This document shows, piece after piece, positions 1 through 7,146 of a DNA stretch of 64,000 bases. A program made the translations under genes and the position numbers. Each line of letters opens with the position of its first letter. Position 1 is the first letter of the stretch. Under the pieces are notes generated by a model, which searched no databases, was not told the origin of the DNA, and worked only from the letters and a program-made list of their open reading frames with translations. Source of the stretch: an uncultured Clostridia bacterium (lineage in GTDB: Bacteria; Bacillota; Clostridia; Oscillospirales; Ruminococcaceae); the NCBI GenBank assembly GCA_944385905.1, contig CALWZA010000007.1, positions 1-64,000 of the forward strand, in the 5' to 3' direction.

Positions 1-152
1 ATTTCCGAAGAAATCTGATTGTTGCAGAACAATGCCTTGCCTTCGTTTTCGCTGATTACAGCATTATCGGCAAAAGCAGTAAACTGTATACTTGCCGCTA
101 GCATTGCTGTGCCTGTCAGCATTGATACAAGCTTTTTTAATTTGCTATGCAT
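1..152 (-). CDS. Secreted protein, N-terminal fragment (runs off the window)
   Basis: The gene starts at ATG 152-150 on the minus strand and continues beyond base 1, so about 50 codons are visible. The first residues are MHSKLKKLVSMLTGTAML followed by a hydrophobic stretch ending in FTAFA-D, a typical signal peptide with an AxA cleavage site near residue 27. A strong Shine-Dalgarno (AGGAGG, about 159-165) lies 7 bases upstream. The visible mature part (DNAVISENEGKALF and onward) is too short to assign. A secreted or wall protein is all that can be said; the function is unknown. Confidence 0.75.
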   Translation of the reverse strand, partial: MHSKLKKLVSMLTGTAMLAASIQFTAFADNAVISENEGKALFCNNQISSE

Positions 153-469
153 ATATTCTCCTCCTAACATTACTTTTAACAATATTATAAGTAGTTATTT
201 TATCGTCTTCAATATCAAAACGTGCTGTTTTAGCTTGCTTTTCATGCAAAATATACGTTTTAGGATAAACATTTTATTTATTTTACAGCTTTTTTACCTA
301 AAAATGCACAATAATGATTTAGCATAATTAGTTTTTTGTATTTTCATCTTTAAAAATTATATGTCATTATGTAACAGCAATATTGACTTTTCAAGCTTTT
401 TGAAGTACTCTTAAATTGTTTGCTAAACCAGAAACTATTTTTTAGGAGGGCCTTTAAGGCTGGATTTAT
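153..469. other. AT-rich divergent intergenic region
   Basis: This 317-base gap lies between the minus-strand secreted protein and maf. Besides the promoter at 184-212, a weak plus-strand promoter for maf may be TTGACT (383-388) and TACTCT (406-411), 17 bases apart. No conserved open frame or RNA gene is seen here. Confidence 0.5.
184..212 (-). promoter_or_regulatory. Sigma-A type promoter for the secreted protein
   Basis: On the minus strand TTGAAG (212-207) and TATAAT (189-184) are separated by 17 bases, about 35 bases upstream of the start codon of the partial secreted gene. Confidence 0.6.
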
Positions 470-1042
470 ATGAACAAAAAAATTATTCTCGCTTCAAAAT
501 CACCAAGAAGAATCGAGCTGCTTAAGCTGATTTACAATGATTTTGAATTCATACCTTCTAATATTGACGAGACAATTCCCGATAATATTGAGGTTCAAAA
601 CGCGGCGGAGTACCTTGCCGTTCAAAAAGCCAAAGCAATAGCTTTAGAAAACAAGGATTCGCTTGTTATAGGCTGCGACACCGTTGTACTGTCAGACGGT
701 GAAATTCTCGGAAAGCCGAAAAGCAGGGAAAACGCTGTTGAAATGCTCATGAAGCTTTCGGGAAAAAGGCACACTGTTATCAGCGGAGTATGCCTGTATA
801 AAAACTCTATGAGCTACTCGTTTTCGGATTCCACGGACGTTGAATTCTACCCTATCTCTTCTGCCGAGGCAATAGCCTATACTGAAACAGGAGAGCCTAT
901 GGACAAGGCAGGCGCTTACGGTATTCAAGGGCGCGGCGCCCTATTTATACGAGGAATTATCGGAGACTATTATAACGTTATGGGACTTCCTATCGCAAGG
1001 CTCAAGCGGGAAATCGCACGTTTTGAACGCATGATAAAATAA
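470..1042 (+). CDS. maf: Maf family nucleoside triphosphate pyrophosphatase
   Basis: The 190-residue product is a cytoplasmic Maf/Ham1-like pyrophosphatase, a family that hydrolyses (often modified or non-canonical) dTTP/UTP-type nucleotides to monophosphate and pyrophosphate and is tied to division arrest in Bacillus. It begins with the family signature ASKSPRR (residues 8-14), has GCDTVV (68-73) and GKP (about 81), and the C-terminal DKAGAYGIQG block (145-154). Length is normal. The Shine-Dalgarno AGGAGG at 444-449 is about 20 bases from the ATG, further than usual, but an in-frame TAA at 455-457 excludes a more upstream start. The stop meets the convergent DUF421 gene base to base. The exact nucleotide specificity cannot be read from sequence. 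Confidence 0.93.
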   Translation: MNKKIILASKSPRRIELLKLIYNDFEFIPSNIDETIPDNIEVQNAAEYLAVQKAKAIALENKDSLVIGCDTVVLSDGEILGKPKSRENAVEMLMKLSGKRHTVISGVCLYKNSMSYSFSDSTDVEFYPISSAEAIAYTETGEPMDKAGAYGIQGRGALFIRGIIGDYYNVMGLPIARLKREIARFERMIK

Positions 1043-1753
1043 TCAGTCAAACACGTTTTTATCATTTTTCTTTTCTATCATTTCAAAGCAAAACAACTGC
1101 CCGTTTTCATCAACCGCCGCAAGAATAACATCTTCGGGCGAGCCAAATCCCTGAATCGAAAGCTGGTTTTTCAGCCACTGCTCTTCTTTTCCGGTTTTCC
1201 TTAAATTCTGCGAAAGCACTTTGCCGTCTATAATTACATTTGAGAGTATACCCTCGGGCTGAGGCGATATGTTAATATCAGATGGATTTACGGGCCTTTT
1301 TTCCGATTTCGCGAGAAACGACACCTTTCCGTTGTTTTCCATAACAGCGTACTGCACGTCGGAAATGTTGTAATAGCCCTCGCACCTCGCCATTGTGAGA
1401 AGGTCGTTTATATCAAGCTTGGCTTTTTTCAAATTGCTTTTGTATATTTTTCCCTTTTCAATAAGCAGGCAGGCTTCTCCCGAAAAGAACCTGCGCCACT
1501 TAATTGATTTCATTGTTATTTCAGACAGAAAAAAGCCGACGAGTCCGTATACGGCAATAGCGGCTAATGTCACAACAAAATCCTTAAAATCTTTCGCAAT
1601 AGCCATTTCAGCGGCAATCGAGCCTATTGTAATCCCGTTGATGTAATCGAACATATTTAACTGCGACATCTGCTTGTTGCCCATAAGCTTTGTGAACGCG
1701 AACAAAACCGAAAGCGACAGAAACGCGGCTATAACCGTACGCAAAATAAGCAT
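1043..1753 (-). CDS. DUF421 (YetF/YcaP family) membrane protein
   Basis: This 236-residue protein has three hydrophobic segments in the first 85 residues (starting MLILRTVIAAFLSLSVLFAF), with the family block around KLMGNKQMSQLNMFDY and GITIGSIAAEMA, followed by a cytoplasmic domain with DLLTMARCEGYYNISDVQYAV and KSEKRPV. This is the DUF421/YetF architecture, found in Firmicutes and often linked to spore or envelope function; the biochemical role is not known. The ATG is preceded by AAAGGAG. It is divergent from the small gene at 1790, with only 36 bases between the two starts, so each promoter probably lies inside the other gene or the regulation is shared. Confidence 0.88.
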   Translation of the reverse strand: MLILRTVIAAFLSLSVLFAFTKLMGNKQMSQLNMFDYINGITIGSIAAEMAIAKDFKDFVVTLAAIAVYGLVGFFLSEITMKSIKWRRFFSGEACLLIEKGKIYKSNLKKAKLDINDLLTMARCEGYYNISDVQYAVMENNGKVSFLAKSEKRPVNPSDINISPQPEGILSNVIIDGKVLSQNLRKTGKEEQWLKNQLSIQGFGSPEDVILAAVDENGQLFCFEMIEKKNDKNVFD

Positions 1754-1789
1754 ATACTCTTACTCCTTTAAGATCTTTGAGGTGATGAT

Positions 1790-2107
1790 ATGTCTTTCCT
1801 TTTTAATAAAAGCAGGAAAAAGCAAATGTCTAAAAAAGAATTATCAAGATATAACGGCAAAGACATTGACTATGCTGTTGAGCGGCTTGACGACGGAAGC
1901 GAGCTTGTAATCGGCAAAAACGGAGGCATTGCTGTTCTTGACGACTGCATTGTTGTTCTCTGCGAGGCGCATGAGGTTTTCAGGTGCAGTCTTGACGGTG
2001 CTGTTATTGCCGAGCTTATGAGCGGCAACGGCGCTGACATTGTCGGATATGACGCTCAAAGCGGCAAAAAAAGACATATTGTCGCTCATTACTCGTATTA
2101 TAGATAA
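1790..2107 (+). CDS. Small conserved-looking hypothetical protein
   Basis: This 105-residue protein is not recognised. The N-terminus is very basic (SFLFNKSRKKQMSKKELSRY), followed by a mixed region with the strand-rich pattern GSELVIGKNGGIAVLDDCIVVLCEAHEVFRC and a C-terminus ending KKRHIVAHYSYYR. There is no signal peptide or membrane segment. A good Shine-Dalgarno (GAGGTGATG) precedes the ATG, and codon use resembles the neighbours, so it is probably a real gene. It sits 110 bases before purA, which has its own promoter. A metal- or nucleotide-binding role cannot be argued from the residues seen. Confidence 0.7.
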   Translation: MSFLFNKSRKKQMSKKELSRYNGKDIDYAVERLDDGSELVIGKNGGIAVLDDCIVVLCEAHEVFRCSLDGAVIAELMSGNGADIVGYDAQSGKKRHIVAHYSYYR

Positions 2108-2141
2108 GATATAATTATATTTGATATAAAAGATATATATT

Positions 2142-2169
2142 TTGCTTATGACTCGCTTTCTGCTATAAT
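2142..2169 (+). promoter_or_regulatory. Promoter of purA
   Basis: TTGCTT (2142-2147) and a perfect TATAAT (2164-2169) are separated by 16 bases, giving transcription from about 2177, some 40 bases before the purA start. No guanine riboswitch or PurR-like box could be recognised in the short leader. Confidence 0.6.
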
Positions 2170-2217
2170 GAAAAAGGATTGTGCAAATCATTTTAAAACC
2201 AAAACGGAGGTTATAAC

Positions 2218-3510
2218 ATGGTAAAGGCAATAGTAGGCGCAAACTGGGGAGACGAGGGCAAAGGCAAAATCACTGATATGCTTGCTCAGGAATCAGACAT
2301 AATCATCCGCTTTCAGGGCGGCGCGAACGCAGGTCACACAATTGTAAACCCATACGGAAAATTCGCTCTTCACACTCTTCCGTCGGGAGTTTTTTATAAC
2401 CACACGACGAGCATTATCGGAAACGGGGTCGCTCTTAATATTCCCGTTCTTTTCAAAGAAATAAACGACATTGTTTCAAAGGGAGTTCCCTCGCCTAAAA
2501 TACTTGTCTCGGACAGGGCTCAGATTGTTATGCCGTATCATATTCTGTTTGACGAATATGAGGAAGAACGTCTTAAAGGAAAGGCTTTCGGTTCGACAAA
2601 ATCGGGAATCGCTCCTTTTTATTCGGATAAATACGCTAAAATCGGTTTTCAGGTTTCCGAGCTTTTTGACGAGGTTTCGCTCAGGGAAAAGCTTGAAAGA
2701 GTGCTTGACACCAAAAACGTACTTATAGAACACCTTTATCACAAGCCAAAGCTCGACGCTGAGGAAATGTTCAAAACAATGCTTGAATACAGAGACATGG
2801 TTGCTCCTTATGTCTGCGACGTTTCTCTTTATCTTGACAAGGCTTTGAAAGAAGGCAAAAAAATTCTGCTTGAAGGCCAGCTCGGCTCGTTGAAAGACCC
2901 TGATCACGGAATCTATCCGATGGTTACCTCATCATCAACCCTTGCCGCTTACGGAGCTATCGGCGCGGGACTTCCGCCTTATGAAATTTCTCAGATAATC
3001 ACCGTATGCAAAGCATATTCAAGCGCTGTCGGCGCTGGAGCTTTTGTTTCTGAAATCTTCGGAGACGAGGCTGACGAGCTCAGAAGAAGAGGCGGAGACG
3101 GCGGAGAATACGGCGCAACGACAGGCAGACCCAGAAGAATGGGTTGGTTCGACTGCGTGGCTTCCAAATACGGATGCAGAATTCAGGGCACTACAGACGT
3201 TGCTTTTACCGTTTTGGACGTTTTGGGCTATCTTGACAAAATCCCTGTTTGCGTCGGATATGAGATTGACGGTGAAATCACCACAGACTTCCCTGTTACA
3301 ACCAAGCTTGAAAAAGCTAAGCCCGTTTTGGAGGTTCTTGACGGCTGGAAGTGCGATATAAGAGGTATCAAAAACTATGAGGATCTTCCCGAAAACTGCC
3401 GCAGATACATAGAGTTTATCGAGAGCCGCATCGGTTTCCCTATCACAATGGTTTCAAACGGTCCTAAACGTGATGATATAATTTACAGAAAGAGCGCTCT
3501 TTCAAAATAA
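2218..3510 (+). CDS. purA: Adenylosuccinate synthetase
   Basis: PurA joins IMP and aspartate, using GTP, to form adenylosuccinate, the first committed step to AMP. The 430-residue length is standard. The N-terminal loop GANWGDEGKGK (residues 7-17) contains the catalytic Asp12, and GGANAGHT (34-41) carries the catalytic His40. Further family blocks are VLSEG-like ILLEGQLGSLKDPDHG in the middle and TTGRPRRMGWFD near residue 301. The start has GGAGG 8 bases upstream. It is monocistronic, with its own promoter and a terminator at 3517-3543. purB and the rest of the purine pathway are not in this window. Confidence 0.97.
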   Translation: MVKAIVGANWGDEGKGKITDMLAQESDIIIRFQGGANAGHTIVNPYGKFALHTLPSGVFYNHTTSIIGNGVALNIPVLFKEINDIVSKGVPSPKILVSDRAQIVMPYHILFDEYEEERLKGKAFGSTKSGIAPFYSDKYAKIGFQVSELFDEVSLREKLERVLDTKNVLIEHLYHKPKLDAEEMFKTMLEYRDMVAPYVCDVSLYLDKALKEGKKILLEGQLGSLKDPDHGIYPMVTSSSTLAAYGAIGAGLPPYEISQIITVCKAYSSAVGAGAFVSEIFGDEADELRRRGGDGGEYGATTGRPRRMGWFDCVASKYGCRIQGTTDVAFTVLDVLGYLDKIPVCVGYEIDGEITTDFPVTTKLEKAKPVLEVLDGWKCDIRGIKNYEDLPENCRRYIEFIESRIGFPITMVSNGPKRDDIIYRKSALSK

Positions 3511-3516
3511 TTTTTC

Positions 3517-3547
3517 GGACGGATATAATTTATATATCCGTCCTTAT
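3517..3547. terminator. Terminator between purA and the convergent permease gene
   Basis: An 11-bp perfect stem (3517-3527 with 3533-3543) has a 5-base loop, with T-rich sequence following on the plus strand and TTTTT on the other side, so it can serve both convergent genes. Confidence 0.8.
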
Positions 3548-3548
3548 T

Positions 3549-4742
3549 TTATCTTGACAGAGCTTCAACGGGTGTCAGCTTTGAAGCTAGGAACGCAGGA
3601 TACACTCCGGAAACAAGCCCGATTGTCATTGAGACAAGCGTTATTGCCGCTATTGTTTCAAAACTGATTGAAAACGTGATTCCTATAACGGCGCAAGCCG
3701 CGAATACCGCTCCCGTGCCTAAAATTATTCCTATCCCCGCTCCCATGAGAGTTATCAGTACAGACTGAAGAAGAAATTCAAAAAGAACATCTTTGTCCGA
3801 CGCCCCGATAGCTTTTTTTATTCCTATCTCCCTTGTCTTTTCTTTAACCGACGTCAGCATTACCGTCATTATAGACAATCCTGATACGACAAGCGATATT
3901 CCGGCAATTACTGATAAAACCAGCGTAACGGTTTCAAGAAGCGATGTAAGCTGTTCCTTTTGATTTATGAGATTTTGGACACTTATGCCGTCCGAGCTGT
4001 TTCTGCTTTCACTTTGCGATATCGCCGCCTCCAAAGACTCAGCCGCATTTGAATCCTTAACAGCTTCGGAAAGCTTTACGGCTATTGTGTCAAAGCTGTC
4101 GGAAATCCCGTCTTCGCATATTGCCGTGTAAGGGATGTATACAAACGCAGGTATATACTCGCCGAATAGATTCTGAAGCATACTCACTCCGCTTGTAACT
4201 ACTCCTACAACCTCAAATTCCTCTACTTGCCCGTTTAATGGAAGAATAACTTTTTTACCTATTATGTTGCTTCTGCCATAAAAATCAACGGCAAGCTGCT
4301 CTTCCATAACACATACCTTTGAAGCTGATGCCGTATCGCCGCGGTTTATCATTCTCCCGTGCATAACCGAAAAACTGATAACTTTATCGGCATCCTCGTT
4401 TATTCCCCACGCCATGCAGTCAAAGCTTTTTCCGGCAGCCCTGATTTCAGTCAGTCTGCTCATCAGCGGAACCGCATTTTCAACCGCGCCTGAACACTGC
4501 ACCGCTTCAAGGTCGTTTTCATCAAGCCCCTGTGTTTCGGAAGACGCAGTTATCATCACGCTGTCAATACCCATATTCTCAAGCTTTGAGGTTATCGTTT
4601 GTCTGCCTATTTCACCAACCGCAGATATAATCACAACCGACATTACTCCTATGACAATTCCGCCTATCGTCAGAACTGAACGAAGCTTATTGCGTGAAAT
4701 CTCGGTAAGCTGTGCCTTTATATCGTCAAGCAAGCTCGTCAC
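3549..4742 (-). CDS. MacB/FtsX-type ABC transporter permease
   Basis: This 397-residue membrane protein has the MacB permease plan: a transmembrane helix at about 20-45 (the segment SVLTIGGIVIGVMSVVIIS), an extracytoplasmic MacB_PCD-like region to about 235, then three further membrane helices with the FtsX signature KEKTREIGIKKAIGASDKDVLFEFL. Such permeases work with a membrane-fusion protein and an ABC ATPase in export of peptides, antibiotics or lipoproteins. Its start lies inside the fusion-protein gene (17-base overlap), so the two are translationally coupled. The ATPase that normally sits between or beside these two genes is absent here. The substrate is unknown. Confidence 0.9.
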   Translation of the reverse strand: MTSLLDDIKAQLTEISRNKLRSVLTIGGIVIGVMSVVIISAVGEIGRQTITSKLENMGIDSVMITASSETQGLDENDLEAVQCSGAVENAVPLMSRLTEIRAAGKSFDCMAWGINEDADKVISFSVMHGRMINRGDTASASKVCVMEEQLAVDFYGRSNIIGKKVILPLNGQVEEFEVVGVVTSGVSMLQNLFGEYIPAFVYIPYTAICEDGISDSFDTIAVKLSEAVKDSNAAESLEAAISQSESRNSSDGISVQNLINQKEQLTSLLETVTLVLSVIAGISLVVSGLSIMTVMLTSVKEKTREIGIKKAIGASDKDVLFEFLLQSVLITLMGAGIGIILGTGAVFAACAVIGITFSISFETIAAITLVSMTIGLVSGVYPAFLASKLTPVEALSR

Positions 4743-5697
4743 CTCTTTCGATAATAACTATACTGCCGTCGGCACGAATTACTGACGGATCAGCTATTAT
4801 CTCTTCTGTTTCGCTCAGCCCGCTTAAAATCTCAACTCCGTTTGCAAGCTCTTCTCCTGTTTCTATATATCTTTTATAGGCTCTTCCGCTTTCATAGACA
4901 TAAACATACTCCCCTTTTTCATCCTGAGACACTGCCTCATAAGGAAGTATGCTTGCGATTTTCACTCCGCTTGTATCAATTTTTCCCTTAACGGTATATC
5001 CAGGTTTAATAGAGTCATCGGGAGAATCTATTGAACAAACGACGTCAACAACCGTCTTTTGAGTTGTGCCTGAATATGTTTTTCTTGCAGAATTCCCAAT
5101 ACTTATAACTGTTCCGGTATATTTCTTTTTTCCAAAAGCATTTCCCGAAAGTGTTACTTTTTGTCCGACTTCTATTCCCGGCATATTGCTCTCGCTTACC
5201 GCAAGACTTGCGATATACTTTTCACCGCTGTCAAGACGAATAATTGTATCGCCTGATTCGACGTAATCCCCGGGCTTTACACAAACCTCGCTCACTACAC
5301 CTTCTGATTCGGCATAAACCGCTTCTGGAATTGTCCCCGCAAATGAAGCCTCGGCTATCGACTGAGACAGACCGGGCGATGAAACTGCTATCGCCGACGT
5401 TATTTTATTTATTGTCTGAGCTTTATCTATACTGGCTACCGCCTGCCCTATTTCTATCCTGTCGCCTTCCTTTACAAGCGCATCACCTACCACATATGAT
5501 GACTGAGCCTTCACAGCGCCCGCTCCGTCTGAACAGATTTCACCGTTTGCCGAAACCTGCACGCAGTAGCTGATTTTTTTAAGTGTAAGTCCGGACGATT
5601 TCGGTATTTGGGCACGTATAACGCTTGGAAACAGCCATATTGCTGCAAATCCTGCAAAAATTATTATCAGAAGTATTAATAAACGGCTATTTTTCAT
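4726..5697 (-). CDS. HlyD/MacA-type membrane-fusion (efflux adaptor) protein
   Basis: This 323-residue protein has one N-terminal membrane anchor (LLILLIIIFAGFAAIWLFP, residues 5-23). Two half-motifs of a biotinyl-lipoyl-like domain follow (around GDALVKEGDRIEIGQAVASI and SEGVVSEVCVKPGDYVESGD), then a beta-barrel domain (VGQKVTLSGNAFGKKKYTG) and a C-terminal MacA-like domain. The alpha-helical hairpin between the lipoyl halves is short, as is common in Gram-positive adaptors. It is the first gene of a pair with the permease at 3549-4742. The Shine-Dalgarno AAAGGA lies within a 10-base tandem repeat at 5712-5731. The partner ATPase must be encoded elsewhere. Confidence 0.88.
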   Translation of the reverse strand: MKNSRLLILLIIIFAGFAAIWLFPSVIRAQIPKSSGLTLKKISYCVQVSANGEICSDGAGAVKAQSSYVVGDALVKEGDRIEIGQAVASIDKAQTINKITSAIAVSSPGLSQSIAEASFAGTIPEAVYAESEGVVSEVCVKPGDYVESGDTIIRLDSGEKYIASLAVSESNMPGIEVGQKVTLSGNAFGKKKYTGTVISIGNSARKTYSGTTQKTVVDVVCSIDSPDDSIKPGYTVKGKIDTSGVKIASILPYEAVSQDEKGEYVYVYESGRAYKRYIETGEELANGVEILSGLSETEEIIADPSVIRADGSIVIIERGDELA

Positions 5698-5711
5698 TTT
5701 ACAGACAATCC

Positions 5712-5731
5712 TTTCGGTTAATTTCGGTTAA
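5712..5731. repeat. Perfect 10-bp tandem duplication upstream of the adaptor gene
   Basis: TTTCGGTTAA occurs twice head to tail. On the minus strand the last bases of the repeat (ACCGAAAGGA) form the Shine-Dalgarno region of the adaptor gene, so a further copy would change the spacing only of upstream sequence. Confidence 0.7.
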
Positions 5732-5838
5732 TCTATTTTATCTCATCATCACTTAAATATACTGAAATTCCTGTTGTATAATAGACCCTTTCAGCGTAAT
5801 AATATAAATAATAATTCACAAAGAAAGGACTGCGAAAT

Positions 5839-5964
5839 ATGAATTTAATTCAGTGTTCGCTCAACTGCAAATATCAGAAGAACGGTGTTTGCGGTCTTGA
5901 AAACTCAGCTCTTGCTACTACAGATTCCGCTAAAGATTGCATTTATTTTACAAATCCTGACTGA
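5839..5964 (+). CDS. 41-residue cysteine-rich small protein
   Basis: An ATG at 5839, preceded by AAAGGAC at a good distance, opens a 41-codon frame: MNLIQCSLNCKYQKNGVC is followed by ENSALATTDSAKDCIYF. Four cysteines (6, 10, 18, 34) with spacing CxxxC-x7-C-x15-C suggest a small metal-binding fold, like the many 40-60-residue cysteine-rich proteins of Clostridia such as DUF1540, although the DUF1540 pattern itself is not met. It has a possible TATAAT box at about 5777-5782. It is short, so coding status rests on the ribosome site, codon use and cysteine pattern. The function is unknown. Confidence 0.7.
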   Translation: MNLIQCSLNCKYQKNGVCGLENSALATTDSAKDCIYFTNPD

Positions 5965-5969
5965 TAATC

Positions 5970-5998
5970 TTGACAAAGAATATACAATATATTAAAAT
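5970..5998 (+). promoter_or_regulatory. Strong promoter of the lipid kinase gene
   Basis: A consensus TTGACA (5970-5975) and TAAAAT (5993-5998) are separated by exactly 17 bases, about 60 bases upstream of the kinase start. Confidence 0.75.
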
Positions 5999-6059
5999 AA
6001 TAATTAAGATTGCACGTAAATATTAGATTTAACAAAACAACCGCAAAGGAGTATACCAG

Positions 6060-6959
6060 TTGAACAATAAAAGGCTTCTTCTGATTTTTAACCCCCTTTC
6101 AGGAAAACAGCAAATTAAAAAACATCTCTCTGACATTATTGATGTCTTTACTAAGAATAATTACGACGTTACTGCTTATCCGACGCAGTGCAAAGCCGAT
6201 TGTATAAAAAAAATAACCTCATGCTTCGACGATTTTGACCTCATTGTCTCAAGCGGCGGAGACGGCACTCTCAGCGAAACAATATCCGCTTTTATGAATA
6301 TAGGCTATACAAAACCGTTCGGATACATACCTGCGGGTTCTACCAACGATTTTGCTTACAGTGTTTCTATTCCGTCAAATATGATTGAAGCAGCTCGAAA
6401 TATTATGACCGGAAAGCCTTTCGCATATGACGTCGGTTCGCTTAACGGCTCATATTTCACTTATGTCGCTGCTTTCGGGGCTTTTGTCGATGTTTCTTAC
6501 CAAACTCCACAGGAATCCAAAAATGCTTTAGGGCATCTCGCCTATGTTCTTGAGGGTATCAAGCGGCTCCCGACAATATCTTCTTATGACGTCACGGTTG
6601 AGCATGACGGTTTTGCTATTCGTGATTATTTTATTCTCGGGCTGGTTACAAACGCTTATTCCATTGGGGGATACAGAAACACATCTGAGCTTAACATTTT
6701 GCTTGATGACGGATTGTTCGAAGTAACTTTGGTTAAAACTCCGAAGAACCCCATTGAGCTTCAAAACATTATAACCTGTGCCCTTAAGCAGGATTTTTCA
6801 CCAGATTACTTCTATTCTTTTAAGACAAACCGTATTTCTTTTAAATCCGAAAAGCCAATCGCTTGGACTCTTGACGGCGAGGACGGAGGGATTCACACCG
6901 ACTGCGAAATAATTTGTCACAATAAAGCCCAAAAAATTATTATTAATACAGGCTACTGA
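6060..6959 (+). CDS. Diacylglycerol kinase-family lipid kinase (YegS/DagK-like)
   Basis: This 299-residue cytoplasmic enzyme belongs to the DAGK_cat family, which phosphorylates diacylglycerol or related lipids to recycle them into phosphatidic acid. It shows the nucleotide-binding start LLLIFNPLSGK (residues 5-15), the SSGGDGTLSETI motif near 63-74, and YIPAGSTNDFAYS near 91-103, all hallmarks of the family. A C-terminal beta-sandwich includes WTLDGEDGG. The start codon is TTG at 6060, chosen because AAGGAG lies 7-12 bases upstream and the conserved domain starts at once. It is a single-gene unit with its own promoter and terminator. The exact lipid substrate is not determined by sequence. 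Confidence 0.92.
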   Translation: MNNKRLLLIFNPLSGKQQIKKHLSDIIDVFTKNNYDVTAYPTQCKADCIKKITSCFDDFDLIVSSGGDGTLSETISAFMNIGYTKPFGYIPAGSTNDFAYSVSIPSNMIEAARNIMTGKPFAYDVGSLNGSYFTYVAAFGAFVDVSYQTPQESKNALGHLAYVLEGIKRLPTISSYDVTVEHDGFAIRDYFILGLVTNAYSIGGYRNTSELNILLDDGLFEVTLVKTPKNPIELQNIITCALKQDFSPDYFYSFKTNRISFKSEKPIAWTLDGEDGGIHTDCEIICHNKAQKIIINTGY

Positions 6960-6970
6960 CTGTTTTCATA

Positions 6971-7010
6971 AAAAAATGAGCATACAGAAAGAATTCTGTA
7001 TGCTCATTTC
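6971..7010. terminator. Bidirectional terminator after the lipid kinase
   Basis: A perfect 14-bp stem (6976-6989 with 6994-7007) encloses a 4-base loop. The six A residues at 6971-6976 become a T tract on the minus strand, so it can also stop transcription from the GH5 gene. Confidence 0.85.
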
Positions 7011-7078
7011 AGCTTAGGCATACGCCAGTTAAGACAAACCATAAAAGAAGTAGAAACGATGGTCCTTTGACAGGCCGA

Positions 7079-7106
7079 GGCAATGTATCTTACATTGCCT
7101 TTTATT
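7079..7106 (+). terminator. Second hairpin with T tract between convergent genes
   Basis: A 9-bp perfect stem (7079-7087 with 7091-7099) and 3-base loop is followed by TTTTATTT. It lies 72 bases after the first terminator; a short transcript could in principle run between them, but no promoter or frame was seen. Confidence 0.65.
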
Positions 7107-7146
7107 TGTATAAAATTTATCACATCACAATACGAATACACGGTTT

